The notes under the pieces: model-generated
What the model was told of the DNA's origin: nothing
Database searches by the model: none
What the model saw: the letters and a program-made list of their open reading frames with translations, nothing else
Translations under genes and position numbers: made by a program
Part shown: positions 1-13,395 of the stretch, piece after piece
Layout: each line of letters begins with the position of its first letter
How positions within the stretch are numbered: position 1 is the first letter of the stretch
Assembly: GCF_000745175.1 (NCBI RefSeq)
Contig: NZ_JQNI01000002.1
Location: forward strand, 1,375,001-1,397,500
DNA from: Deinococcus sp. YIM 77859
GTDB lineage: Bacteria; Deinococcota; Deinococci; Deinococcales; Deinococcaceae
Direction: 5' to 3'
Length of the DNA stretch: 22,500 nucleotides

Positions 1-1
1 G

Positions 2-79
2 GCATTGGTGCAAGCGCTAAAAAACGGCACGCCGGTGCCCGAATCGTACGAGGACAGCCCGGCAGTGACAGCAGCCTAA
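2..79 (+). CDS. C-terminal fragment of an unrecognised protein
   Basis: An open frame runs in from the left edge and ends at TAA (77-79). It encodes 25 residues ending in PESYEDSPAVTAA. The tail is polar and acidic and has no membrane segment. No start codon or domain is visible because the gene begins outside the window. Its codons are less GC-biased than the rest of the window (for example ttg, cta, aaa, aac), which fits the atypical, decayed look of the first 950 bases. The tail is too short to assign a family. Confidence 0.4.
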   Translation, partial: ALVQALKNGTPVPESYEDSPAVTAA

Positions 80-120
80 GGCCTCTGCTCTCCCTGCCAA
101 CTGCACAGAAAAACCATTGA

Positions 121-372
121 CACTCCGCCCAGGTATTCAAGGCACTCGGAGGCGTGCACCGCCTCAGGGCCCTACACTTCCTGGCCACTCTCGATAGGGC
201 CTGCTGCTCCACCGGGCAAGGCATCTGTACCTGCGATGTCCAGGAGGTTCTCGGGCTCTCGCAACCCACCACCAGTCACCACACCCTGAGCGCGCGCGGG
301 CTATGGCTTGCCCGCACCGCCCTCGGTACCCTGCTCGCCTTGGAACGCCATCAGGAGCTGCTGGCACAGAAT
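121..372 (+). pseudogene. Decayed ArsR/SmtB-family metalloregulator
   Basis: The frame opened by the TGA at 118-120 reads VFKALGGVHRLRALHFLA and then ICTCDVQEVLGLSQPTTSHH. These match the start and the helix-turn-helix of ArsR repressors (family form: FKALGDPTRLR..., CVCDLQ..LGLSQPTVSHHL). The CxC of ICTCD lies where ArsR/CadC proteins bind As, Sb or Cd. After SHH (about position 280) the expected recognition-helix end and beta-wing are scrambled (HTLSARGLWLARTALGTLLALERHQELLAQ), and the frame then runs on into unrelated sequence. There is no good ATG before the conserved part; the first GTG (154) would remove the N-terminal helix. I read it as a broken gene whose target operon is not visible. 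Family identity is well supported; loss of function is an inference. Confidence 0.6.
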
Positions 373-375
373 GAC

Positions 376-903
376 CGTCAACGGTGCTGCACCCCCAGGC
401 CTATCAAAGTGACCCTTCCCCGTCTCTCCCTGACCTCTGGCCTTCCTACCCCCTGCCCCACCTGCTGATTTCTAGCTCTACCGAGGTCAAGGCCGTCACC
501 CCCAAGGCGATAGACTGTGGCGGGCGCGTGGACACCTGGCAGGAGACCGTCGTACAGCTTTGGAACAGCGGTGGCGAGGAGGACCGGGGCTTCACGACCG
601 CAGGCCAGTTCCTTGCGATCTACCGCCGGGTTGCGGCCCGCGTGCCGGTCCGTGAAGAGGCCAGCCTGCGCTTCGAGTACGGGGACCAGGTTCGCCCTAC
701 CATTCAGTATGGGGGAGGTAGCGTAGACATCCGAGCTGACCAGGTCCTGGTCCACCCCGGTTTCCCCTTGGTGTCCTGCAAGCCGGGAGCAGCGCGCCCC
801 GCTGCTGAGAAAACCACGTGTTGTGGCCCAGCTGTGGGCACGGCGCAGACAGTCGGGGGCGATCAGTCACGCGAGAGGACTCGCGCAGGTCAGGTGAACC
901 AAA
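376..903 (+). other. Unassigned stretch, possible decayed coding sequence
   Basis: No recognisable gene fills this stretch. One plus-strand frame (open from 384 through 953) has a believable section at about 480-770: codons are strongly G/C in third position and the protein looks ordinary (VVQLWNSGGEEDRG, FLAIYRRVAARVPVREEA). It lacks a ribosome-binding site, its N-terminal part is proline- and serine-rich in a non-protein-like way, and it runs through the hairpin at 904-930 into the end of the SLH gene. An antisense frame (378-755) is also open but looks like a shadow. A remnant of a gene once next to the arsR-like gene is the simplest reading. A real short hypothetical protein is possible. 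Confidence 0.25.
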
Positions 904-930
904 GGAGGGTGCCCCAGGCAGGCACCCTCC
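904..930 (-). terminator. Hairpin terminator of the SLH-collagen gene
   Basis: A perfect 10-bp inverted repeat (GGAGGGTGCC / GGCACCCTCC, arms 904-913 and 921-930) has a 7-base loop and lies 20 bases past the stop codon of the minus-strand gene. Read on the minus strand it is followed by TTTGG, so the T tract is short. The stem strength and placement support a terminator. Confidence 0.65.
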
Positions 931-949
931 GCGAGACAAGAGCTCGGCG

Positions 950-2026
950 TTAGAAGCGGAACTTGAAGCCCGCAACAATCGAGCTGATGCTCAAGCCGCT
1001 GCCATTGAAGTAGTAGTGCTGGCGCGCCTCACTGAAAATCGCAATGCGATCGGTCAGGCGGTAGTCAACCCCCACCAGCAGTTCGCTGAAGGTGCTCTTG
1101 AGGTCAAAGTTGTAGCCGCCGCCCGCACCCAAGATGCCGTCTGCCCGGCTTGCCGTTGCGCGGTAGGTGGCGATGCCGCTGACGCTGTTGCCGGGAGTAG
1201 ACCCGGTGACCTTGAAGTCACCCGTAATACGCACCCCGAAGCCGCCGATCAGAGAATCGTTGCCGATCATGACGCGGGCCATCGAGCCGACATTGTTTTG
1301 CAGGATGCCGTAGTAGGAGGCCCCGATGTAGTTGTTGTAGCGGAAGGGCGGGGGGGGCGGGATGTAGGGGTCGCCCTTCTCACCCTTCTCGCCCTGAGGG
1401 CCCTGCGGGCCAGCAGGCCCCTGAGGCCCGGCGGGGCCAGCAGGCCCCTGAGGACCGGCAGGGCCTTGCGGACCAGCGGGACCAGGTTCACCCTGGGGAC
1501 CCTGCGGGCCGGCGGGTCCTGGCGGGCCCGCTACAGCTTCGGCAGGAGCTCCCGGCCCCGGCAGATTGTTCAGGGCCGTCCGCAGCTCGGCAATCTGGCC
1601 TTGCAGAGCGGTGATGGCCTGCTGCTGGGCCGCAAGCTGAGCGCGGAGTTCTTCCAGCCCGGTCAAGGCCTGCTGCAACCCTTGACGCAGCGTATTCAGC
1701 TCCTCAGGATTGAAGGTGGTCTGCTGTGCGGGAAGCTGCGCGATGACGCGCGCGAGCACCTGGGCGACCTCCTGACGTGTGATGGCGTTGCACCAGTCAA
1801 AGGAGCCGTCCGGGTAGCCGATAAAGTAGCCCCGCTGGGTGACGAGGTCGATGGCCGCCTTGGCCCAAGTGCCGGGCGTGCAGTTGGTCACTGGGGTGGT
1901 CGTCACCGGGGTGACCGCCGGCGTCACAGGTACGGGAGCAGGCGTTTGGGCCGGAGCGGAACCGCCTCCCCCCGCCAGGGCGCTCGGACTAAGCAGCAAC
2001 AGGCTGGTGATCAGTGCTTTCTTCAT
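950..2026 (-). CDS. SLH / coiled-coil / collagen-like / outer-membrane barrel protein
   Basis: 358-residue exported protein starting at ATG 2026, which has AGGAG at 2032-2036, five bases upstream. Residues 1-18 ([18 protein letters not shown]) are a signal peptide. Residues 19-47 are a Pro/Thr/Val linker. Residues 48-98 are one SLH domain ([24 protein letters not shown]) with two cysteines, C49 and C79, that could form a disulfide. Residues 108-155 are a Leu/Ile-rich coiled coil. Residues 167-219 are 17 uninterrupted Gly-X-Y triplets plus GD ([15 protein letters not shown]). After a PPPPP linker, residues 229-358 show about eight alternating beta strands and end in FKFRF, with the terminal Phe of outer-membrane barrels. 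SLH domains bind secondary cell-wall polymers or peptidoglycan in this phylum, and the barrel would sit in the outer membrane. The likely role is an envelope tether, probably trimeric because both coiled coil and collagen trimerise. The domain calls are strong; the tether role is inferred. Confidence 0.85.
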   Translation of the reverse strand: MKKALITSLLLLSPSALAGGGGSAPAQTPAPVPVTPAVTPVTTTPVTNCTPGTWAKAAIDLVTQRGYFIGYPDGSFDWCNAITRQEVAQVLARVIAQLPAQQTTFNPEELNTLRQGLQQALTGLEELRAQLAAQQQAITALQGQIAELRTALNNLPGPGAPAEAVAGPPGPAGPQGPQGEPGPAGPQGPAGPQGPAGPAGPQGPAGPQGPQGEKGEKGDPYIPPPPPFRYNNYIGASYYGILQNNVGSMARVMIGNDSLIGGFGVRITGDFKVTGSTPGNSVSGIATYRATASRADGILGAGGGYNFDLKSTFSELLVGVDYRLTDRIAIFSEARQHYYFNGSGLSISSIVAGFKFRF

Positions 2027-2228
2027 GCTGGCTCCTAAGTGCTCGATGAGCGTGGGGTGATGTGCAGTCACCTTACCTCATTTTCGGTCCAGCGCCTGCC
2101 GAAAAGGACAATGTTAATCAACGCTCAACGCTTGCTCAGGTGCTCGGGGCGTAGGAAACAGTCGCCCCTCAGGACGGTGTTCATCTGACCGGGACGGATG
2201 GAACCCGCCGTTCGGTAGGCTGCTGGAC
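2027..2228. promoter_or_regulatory. Divergent intergenic region, SLH gene / aminotransferase
   Basis: 202 bases separate the two divergent genes. It holds a tandem direct repeat TCAACGC (2118-2124, 2125-2131), an AT-richer patch next to it (TTAA near 2115), and an inverted repeat GGGGCG (2146-2151) / CGCCCC (2163-2168) with an 11-base loop. On the minus strand a TAACAT box near the direct repeat could be the -10 of the SLH gene, but no good -35 is visible. The aminotransferase -10 is listed separately. Confidence 0.35.
2216..2221 (+). promoter_or_regulatory. -10 box TAGGCT, leaderless start of the aminotransferase
   Basis: TAGGCT fits TANNNT and ends 7 bases before ATG 2229, so transcription would start at or next to the A of the start codon. 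No Shine-Dalgarno sequence is present, which agrees with a leaderless mRNA. No clear -35 is seen. Confidence 0.5.
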
Positions 2229-3431
2229 ATGTGGGCGTCAAAACGGGCGGGAGCAGTGCCGGGAAGTGTCTTTGCACTCATGGACGCTGCCAAGGCGCGG
2301 GCACGGGCTGCTGGTCAAAGCATCATCGACCTGAGCATCGGATCGAGTGACGGCCATCCTCCAGAAGCCGCGCTGGAGGCCCTACGAGACGCGACGCGTG
2401 ACCCGAGCACCTACCGCTATCCCCTCTTCAGCGATACGCAGCCCCTCCGCGAGGCAGCGGCGGCCTACCTGCGGCGACGCTTCGGCCTGGCCCTAGACGC
2501 CAGCACAGAGGTTTTTCCTCTGATCGGCGCGCAAGAGGGCCTGGCCCACCTCCTGCTGGCGGTCACCGATCCAGGGGATACACTGCTGCTACCCGACCCC
2601 TGCTATCCCCCCTATCTGGGGGCCGCAGCAATCGCCGGGCTGCGCGTGGTGACATTGCCGCTACGGCCCGAGCGTGGGTTCCTGCCGGATCTGGGCGCGG
2701 TCCCGGAGGATGTCCAGCCGCGTGCCGTGCTGCTCAACTATCCCAACAACCCCACCTCGGCGGTGGCAGAGCGCGCGTTCTTCGAGGAGACCGCCGCCTG
2801 GTGCCGTGAGCGGGGCACGCTGCTGATCCATGACCACCCCTATGCCGAACTGACGTTCGGAGCCTACCGCGCACCGAGCGCCCTTGAGGCCGGGGCGGAG
2901 GGGATTGTCGAGCTGCATTCGCTCTCCAAAACCCATCACATGGGCGGCTTTCGCGTGGGCTTCGCGGCGGGGGACCGGGACGCTCTTGCTGCCCTGGCGC
3001 GGGTGAAGGGGGCGGTGGACTTCCACCCCTACCTGGGCATTCAGCGGGCGGCGGCCGTCGCCCTGGCCCTTCCCGATGAGGTGACTCGGGCCGGCGCGGC
3101 AGTCTTTGAGCAGCGGCGCGACACCCTGGTTCCTGCCCTGCGGGCCCTGGGCTGGGAGGTGACCCTCCCTCAGGCGAGCATGTTTGTCTGGGCGCGCGTC
3201 CCGGGGCTGCAAGACAGCGTGACCTACGCTCTGCGCGCCGTGGAGAAAACCGGAGTGGCGCTCAGCCCTGGCCGCGCCTTCGGGGAGGGCGGCGAGGGCT
3301 TCGTGCGCCTCGCGCTGGTGCACCCCCCCGCCGTGCTGCTGGAGGCGGCGCGAAAACTGGCGGATGTGCCGGTGCAGGAGGAGGCGCCGCTCCTCACCCC
3401 CCTCACACCGAGGTCAGGCCAGGGAGGGTAA
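2229..3431 (+). CDS. Class I/II PLP-dependent aminotransferase
   Basis: 400 residues, the usual length for a fold-type I aminotransferase. Visible features are a substrate loop near [13 protein letters not shown] (33-45), the cofactor segment NYPNNPTS (170-177), the pyridine-contacting HDHPYAEL (D202, Y205), and the Schiff-base lysine K234 in [20 protein letters not shown] near the C-terminus should supply the carboxylate-binding Arg. It is expected to be cytosolic and to transfer an amino group between an amino acid and a 2-oxo acid. The [14 protein letters not shown] segment resembles LL-diaminopimelate/succinyl-DAP-type aminotransferases, but that label is often applied loosely and the substrate cannot be read from sequence. 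The last 25 residues (after KLADVPV) are a low-complexity tail. It is transcribed away from the SLH gene and convergent with acs. ATG 2229 is supported by the -10 box just upstream rather than by an RBS. Confidence 0.85.
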   Translation: MWASKRAGAVPGSVFALMDAAKARARAAGQSIIDLSIGSSDGHPPEAALEALRDATRDPSTYRYPLFSDTQPLREAAAAYLRRRFGLALDASTEVFPLIGAQEGLAHLLLAVTDPGDTLLLPDPCYPPYLGAAAIAGLRVVTLPLRPERGFLPDLGAVPEDVQPRAVLLNYPNNPTSAVAERAFFEETAAWCRERGTLLIHDHPYAELTFGAYRAPSALEAGAEGIVELHSLSKTHHMGGFRVGFAAGDRDALAALARVKGAVDFHPYLGIQRAAAVALALPDEVTRAGAAVFEQRRDTLVPALRALGWEVTLPQASMFVWARVPGLQDSVTYALRAVEKTGVALSPGRAFGEGGEGFVRLALVHPPAVLLEAARKLADVPVQEEAPLLTPLTPRSGQGG

Positions 3432-3444
3432 CCTCCTTTCCTGG
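3419..3444. terminator. Hairpin between aminotransferase and acs
   Basis: CCAG-G-GAGG (from 3419) pairs with CCTC-C...CTGG (to about 3444) around a GTAA loop. The structure spans the aminotransferase stop codon in the 24-base gap between two convergent genes. The stem has an asymmetric TTT bulge and there is no long T tract, so it is a weak bidirectional terminator candidate. Confidence 0.35.
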
Positions 3445-3455
3445 TGCCTCAGCCC

Positions 3456-5408
<1,953 letters not shown>

Positions 5409-5621
5409 GAAAAACCTCCGGGAAAACGCTCTACCTGAAGCGTCAAACGGCGTCTAAAACGGCCGGCTTCGGTGGTGGATAGGCCTACTGTAGCGCCACG
5501 CCGTCGCCGCTCGCTGTGTCGTTACGGTAGGGGTACTAAACCGAGTTCAAGCTTTCTGAGCGGCAGCAGCGCAGCCCCCGACGCGGAGCCGGGGGCTGAT
5601 GCAGGCAGCCTAGGGCCGCGT
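5409..5621 (-). promoter_or_regulatory. acs upstream region with a strong hairpin
   Basis: A 9-bp inverted repeat CAGCCCCCG (5572-5580) / CGGGGGCTG (5590-5598) lies 24 bases past the actP stop. With no T run after it, it may be an RNA stabiliser or a weak terminator. On the minus strand after it, TTGAAC followed by TACCGT (15-base gap) and a TACAGT box are possible promoter elements for acs; neither is a convincing pair. No ORF was credited here. Confidence 0.35.
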
Positions 5622-7210
<1,589 letters not shown>

Positions 7211-7214
<4 letters not shown>

Positions 7215-7510
7215 CGCTGGGCCTCCTGCGCGAGGCGGTCAAACTGCCGAGCGCGCGCCACGTAGATCGCCGCCATCATCCACCCCATCGCAAACTCCAA
7301 AAAGGCCAGCACGTAGCCGAAGGTGACGTTGCCAAACACCTTGGTGGCCATCAGCGGCTTGTTGTACCCGGCGAGGATGGGCAACAGAAAGTACAGCACG
7401 AGGAAGGTGACCGTCATCAGGACGGTAAAGCGGTTTCGTTCCGTCACCAGCCGTTGGTAGGCGGCGTTGCGGACGGGTGGCGAACCGGACTGAACGCGGG
7501 ATACGGTCAT
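7211..7510 (-). CDS. DUF485 small membrane protein (YjcH-like)
   Basis: 99 residues when started at ATG 7510, which has GGAGG at 7516-7520, five bases upstream. A longer frame from 7594 lacks an RBS and is rejected. A basic N-terminal region ([11 protein letters not shown]) precedes two membrane segments: [21 protein letters not shown] and, after the KVFGNVTFG loop, the [19 protein letters not shown] helix. It ends with a charged tail ([13 protein letters not shown]). This is the DUF485 pattern. DUF485 proteins are almost always encoded directly before ActP-type symporters and are thought to be accessory subunits; the biochemical role is unproven. The stop overlaps the actP start by 4 bases. 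Confidence 0.85.
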
Positions 7511-7609
7511 ACGGGCCTCCAAAAGAGTGCGAAAGGACGATGACGACCTGCCGAACTGCTGCACTGTGTTGATGGGTTCAAGGGTAGAAGCCACTTAACG
7601 TAAAATCAA

Positions 7610-7622
7610 TGGACCCGGTCCA
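7610..7622. promoter_or_regulatory. 13-bp palindrome upstream of DUF485-actP
   Basis: TGGACC-C-GGTCCA is a perfect 6+1+6 inverted repeat in the 200-base space between the divergent DUF485-actP and moaA genes. It is flanked by AT-rich sequence, with TTGATTTTACGTTAA just downstream on the minus strand. It lies about 100 bases from the DUF485 start, where an operator for the acetate genes could sit. No regulator is assigned. Confidence 0.4.
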
Positions 7623-7698
7623 ATTTCTGCGTTCCTGACGCTGGAACACCGGCAGGTCAAAGGGTGCCCAGTTCGCCCATCGCCTGGGCTGGGGCAGG

Positions 7699-7704
7699 TA
7701 TGGT
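7699..7704 (+). promoter_or_regulatory. -10 box TATGGT, leaderless start of moaA
   Basis: TATGGT fits TANNNT and ends 6 bases before GTG 7711. The AGGAG between them ends only one base from the GTG, too close to act as a normal Shine-Dalgarno. Leaderless initiation at the GTG is the better reading. No -35 match was seen. Confidence 0.5.
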
Positions 7705-7710
7705 AGGAGC

Positions 7711-8712
7711 GTGCTGCTTGACCGGCTGGGCCGTCCCCTGCGTGACCTGCGCGTCAGCGTGACCGATCGCTGCAATCTGCGCTGCACCTACTGCATGCCC
7801 GCCGAGGTGTTTGGGCCGGACTACGCCTTTCTTCCACGCGCGGAGCTGCTGAGTTTCGAGGAGATCGAACGCCTCGTGCGCGCCTTTGTCGCTCTGGGGG
7901 TGCGGAAGCTGCGCCTCACTGGCGGCGAACCGCTGCTCCGGCGTGACCTGCCCGACCTGATCGCACAGCTGTGCCGCATCGAGGGCATCGAGGACATCGC
8001 CCTCACCACCAATGGCCTGCTCCTGCCCCGGCTCGCCGCGAGCCTGAAGGCGGCGGGGTTGCAGCGGGTGACGGTCAGCCTAGATAGCCTCGACCCAGAC
8101 ATCTTCGGGCGGATGAACGGCCGGGGTGTTCACCCACAGCGGGTGCTTGACGGCATCGAGGCGGCGCTGCGGGCCGGGCTGCGGGTCAAGGTGAACACCG
8201 TGGTTCAGCGCGGCGTGAACGACGAGGGGCTGCGCGAGTTGTGGCTCGCCCTGCGTGAACAGGCGGTCGTGCGCTTTATCGAGTTTATGGACGTGGGCAA
8301 TCACAACGGCTGGAATCTGGAGGCGGTCGTTCCCTCGGGCGAGGTGCTGGCGCGCCTGAGTGACGACGGAACCGGCGCCGAGTTCCGCCCGGTCAACCCC
8401 AGCTACCGCGGTGAGGTGGCGGCCCGCTATAGAAACGCAGAAGGGCACGAGGTCGGCCTGATCAGTTCTGTCACCGCGCCCTTCTGCGGCGACTGCTCGC
8501 GGGCGCGGCTCTCGGCAGTCGGCGTGCTCTACACCTGTCTTTTCGCAGCCGCGGGCACTGATCTGCGCGCCCCCCTGCGGGCCGGAGCCTCCAACGAGGC
8601 GCTGCAGGCTCTGATCGCGGGGGTGTGGCAAGACCGCCGGGACCGCTACAGCGAGGAGCGGGGCGAGGTCACGCGAGCCCGCAAGGTGGAGATGTCGCAT
8701 ATCGGCGGCTGA
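7711..8712 (+). CDS. moaA: GTP 3',8-cyclase, molybdenum cofactor biosynthesis
   Basis: 333 residues, the usual MoaA length. MoaA is a cytosolic radical-SAM enzyme that rearranges GTP in the first step of molybdopterin synthesis, working with MoaC. The N-terminal radical-SAM cluster motif CNLRCTYC gives C21, C25 and C28. GGEPLLR is the SAM-binding stretch. The second, substrate-binding cluster is at the C-terminus: C259 and C262 (FCGDCSRARLS) and C276 (LYTCLF). The protein ends in the Gly-Gly tail (SHIGG) that is essential in MoaA. No other mo-cofactor gene is in the window, so moaA is isolated here. GTG 7711 is supported by homology (LLDRLGRPLRDLRVSVTDRCN is the normal MoaA start) and the -10 box upstream. 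Confidence 0.95.
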   Translation: MLLDRLGRPLRDLRVSVTDRCNLRCTYCMPAEVFGPDYAFLPRAELLSFEEIERLVRAFVALGVRKLRLTGGEPLLRRDLPDLIAQLCRIEGIEDIALTTNGLLLPRLAASLKAAGLQRVTVSLDSLDPDIFGRMNGRGVHPQRVLDGIEAALRAGLRVKVNTVVQRGVNDEGLRELWLALREQAVVRFIEFMDVGNHNGWNLEAVVPSGEVLARLSDDGTGAEFRPVNPSYRGEVAARYRNAEGHEVGLISSVTAPFCGDCSRARLSAVGVLYTCLFAAAGTDLRAPLRAGASNEALQALIAGVWQDRRDRYSEERGEVTRARKVEMSHIGG

Positions 8713-8764
8713 CGCCCGCCCCCCACAACGAACTGTTCCACAGGACGTAACAGGACCGCCAAGC

Positions 8765-8793
8765 TTGTGTACGGGTGACACAAACTCTAAGAT
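8765..8793 (+). promoter_or_regulatory. Promoter with overlapping inverted repeat, gntR-family gene
   Basis: TTGTGT (8765-8770) and TAAGAT (8788-8793) are separated by exactly 17 bases, a good sigma-70-type promoter. The -35 box is also the left arm of the inverted repeat TTGTGT-N7-ACACAA (8765-8783), so a repressor bound there would block RNA polymerase. An untranslated leader of about 40 bases follows, with GGAGG at 8829-8833. Autoregulation by the adjacent GntR-type protein is the natural inference. Confidence 0.65.
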
Positions 8794-8828
8794 GAGTTTC
8801 CAAAGGCCCCCGCGCCGGCGGCGGGTCC

Positions 8829-9531
<703 letters not shown>

Positions 9532-9672
9532 AGCGGGGTCAGAAGCACTTTCTTCATGAGCACTTTCGTGGGGGCGTGCCCATGGAGCGCTCACGGCAGC
9601 CCGCGCCGCTCCTGCTGGAATAGGCTCCATCTGACCGCGTCCAGTCACAGCGAGCGGCAGAAGGGAGCCGAT

Positions 9673-10539
9673 ATGTTCTATTACGACGGCAAATTGCAGT
9701 ACCCCGTTCGGGTCGAGACGCCTGATCCCCGCTTTGCCCGTGCTCTGCAACAGGCGATCGGCGGCGTGGAGGGCGAGATTCGCGTGTGCCTTCAGTACCT
9801 CTTCCAGGCCTTTGGCGCCCGCGGCCCCAAGAAATACCGCGACATGCTGCTCGCGACCGGCACCGAGGAGATGGCGCACATCGAGATGCTGGCAACCGCC
9901 GTTGCCCTCAACCTCGAAGGCGCGCCCAGTGCTGTGCAGGAAGCGGCGGCCAAAGCGAATCCCATCGTCGAGGCGGTGATGGGCGGCGGTGATCCCCGGC
10001 AGTACCTGTCGGCGGGGATGGCCGCGCTGGCGGCCGATGCCAACGGCGTGCCCTTTGACGGCTCACACGTGTACGCCAGCGGCAACATCGCCGCCGATAT
10101 GTACGCCAACGCAACGGCCGAAGCCACTGGGCGCGCGCTCGCCTGCCGCCTCTTTGCCCTCACCGACGACCCCGGCATGAAGGACATGCTGCGCTTCCTG
10201 ATCGCTCGCGACACCATGCACCAGCAGCAGTGGCTCGCGGTGATCGAGGAACTGGGCGGGCACCAGGGTACCCTGCCCATTCCCAACTCTTTCCCTGTCG
10301 AGGAAGAACTCCGCGACGTGAGCTACGTCTTTTTTGCCCCCGGCATCGAGGGCGTGCAGCCCCCGGAGGGCCGCTTCACCCAAGGCCCCTCGCTGGACGG
10401 CCTGGGTCAGTTCGAGCTGCGCCCTGCTCAGCCCTTTGGGCAGGAACCGCAGCTGGCGCCTCCCCTGCCCGAAGCTTTCGCCGAACAGCAGCAGCTGGTC
10501 AAGACCGTTCAGGACAGCAGCGGCTCGTCCACCGACTGA
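9673..10539 (+). CDS. Manganese (non-heme) catalase
   Basis: 288 residues, starting at ATG 9673 with an AAGGGAG-type RBS about 6 bases upstream. A longer open frame from 9556 has no RBS and is not protein-like. The start MFYYDGKLQYPVRVE is typical of the family. The four-helix di-manganese core has all five ligands at the positions known from Mn catalases: E35 (GEIRVCLQY), E66 and H69 (TEEMAHIEM), E150 (AEATGRALACRL) and H183 (RDTMHQQQW). It should dismutate hydrogen peroxide in the cytosol. The second half contains the family's inter-subunit tail (PNSFPVEEEL...VSYVFFAPG) and ends with a Gln/Pro/Ser-rich stretch of about 60 residues. A hairpin follows the gene. Peroxide removal by a manganese enzyme fits a manganese-rich oxidation-tolerant organism, though that link is inference. 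Confidence 0.95.
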   Translation: MFYYDGKLQYPVRVETPDPRFARALQQAIGGVEGEIRVCLQYLFQAFGARGPKKYRDMLLATGTEEMAHIEMLATAVALNLEGAPSAVQEAAAKANPIVEAVMGGGDPRQYLSAGMAALAADANGVPFDGSHVYASGNIAADMYANATAEATGRALACRLFALTDDPGMKDMLRFLIARDTMHQQQWLAVIEELGGHQGTLPIPNSFPVEEELRDVSYVFFAPGIEGVQPPEGRFTQGPSLDGLGQFELRPAQPFGQEPQLAPPLPEAFAEQQQLVKTVQDSSGSSTD

Positions 10540-10560
10540 TCGCTCACCTCATCCGCACGG

Positions 10561-10586
10561 CCACCCCATTCCTTCTGGTGGGGTGG
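10561..10586 (+). terminator. Hairpin after the manganese catalase
   Basis: CCACCCCA (10561-10568) pairs with TGGGGTGG (10579-10586) across a 10-base loop, 22 bases past the catalase stop, followed by TGTTGCTG. The T tract is poor, but the position fits termination. Confidence 0.5.
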
Positions 10587-10607
10587 TGTTGCTGCGCTCG
10601 CTCGCAG

Positions 10608-10642
10608 GCGCCCTCCAGCTACGGGTCCAGGTTGGAGGGCGC
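10608..10642 (-). terminator. 10-bp stem after the small membrane-protein gene
   Basis: GCGCCCTCCA (10608-10617) and TGGAGGGCGC (10633-10642) form a perfect 10-bp stem with a 15-base loop. It starts 9 bases past the stop codon of the minus-strand gene at 10651-10998 and faces the catalase hairpin. There is no T run on either strand, so it may be a weak or Rho-assisted terminator. Confidence 0.45.
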
Positions 10643-10650
10643 GCGGGGGC

Positions 10651-10998
10651 TTAGGCGTCCGGGTCGGCCTGCCAGTCGGTCAGGCTGTAGATGCCCGCGA
10701 CGGTTCCGGCCAGGGCCAGAAAGTAGGCGCGTTCGCGGGTCTCTTTCTGGAGGGCCGCAGCAAGCAGCAGGACCGGTAGGGTACTCAGCTCGATCTTGCC
10801 GTGAACCGGGAAGGGAAGCAGGCGGCGCAGCGCAGGCGGGTAGTCGGTCAGGGCACTCACCCCCAGGTACGACCCAGCCAGGGCATAGGAGATCCTGCGG
10901 GCCCCCGGATGAAGGTCCAGCAGGTGGGGGGCGGCGACCATCAGGGCACAGGCCGCGTAATCGATCAGGCCGTGCACGCGGGGCAAGATGGGCTTCAT
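10651..10998 (-). CDS. Four-helix membrane protein with an internal repeat, function unknown
   Basis: 115 residues if started at ATG 10998 (MKPILPRVHGLIDY). A TTG at 11028 would add ten residues (MALAFLQAGA), and the choice is uncertain because the RBS is weak in both cases. There are about four hydrophobic segments. The protein is two copies of one unit: VHGLIDY...YALAGSYLGVSALTDYP and VHGKIEL...LALAGTVAGIYSLTDWQ. Each begins with a VHG motif and ends with a (S)LTD(Y/W) motif about 45 residues later. The pattern resembles small uncharacterised SPW-repeat-like bacterial membrane proteins, but I cannot assign a function. It is followed by a stem-loop and is divergent from the TetR gene 178 bases away. 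Confidence 0.7.
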   Translation of the reverse strand: MKPILPRVHGLIDYAACALMVAAPHLLDLHPGARRISYALAGSYLGVSALTDYPPALRRLLPFPVHGKIELSTLPVLLLAAALQKETRERAYFLALAGTVAGIYSLTDWQADPDA

Positions 10999-11176
10999 AG
11001 CCCCAGCTTGCAAAAAGGCGAGCGCCAAAGGGTCCCCTTTTCCCTAACCCGGCTTTAAGGCGCGCTGCTCAGAACACCTAGGCACAGAGAAAACCTCTGC
11101 CGCTGTACAAGGAGCATTCCCGCCCTAGGTTTGACGGGGTGCAATTTTGGACTCTAGGCGCTATATGTGAGGCACC

Positions 11177-11800
<624 letters not shown>

Positions 11801-11857
11801 AATGCCGCTCGGTTCCTGTCCGCTCTGGTAAGCGGGAGAGCCGCAGAGGTTTCCTTT

Positions 11858-13321
<1,464 letters not shown>

Positions 13322-13330
<9 letters not shown>

Positions 13331-13343
13331 CTCCCTGCCCTCC
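13322..13343. terminator. Hairpin at the end of the kinase-like gene
   Basis: GGAGGGTAG (13322-13330, including the stop codon) pairs with CTGCCCTCC (13335-13343), with one G-U pair and a CTCC loop. It lies between the kinase-like gene and the convergent vanZ-like gene. No T run is present, so this is a weak bidirectional candidate. Confidence 0.35.
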
Positions 13344-13395
13344 GCCGCCGGGCCCGCATAGACCAGCACGCCGGTCACCAGCGCCGTGACCCCGG

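Noticed and set aside
1370..1528. Apparent DNA tandem repeat
   Set aside because: It is explained by the Gly-X-Y codons of the collagen-like stalk, so it is not a separate repeat element.
818..2038. 406-codon plus-strand frame across the collagen gene
   Set aside because: Its RALRA/RPLR repeats are only the complement of Gly-X-Y codons; no RBS or family match.
9544..9567. Direct repeat AGCACTTTC (9544-9552, 9559-9567) before the manganese catalase
   Set aside because: Nine bases, two copies, no promoter box in register; it could be a regulator site but the evidence is too thin.
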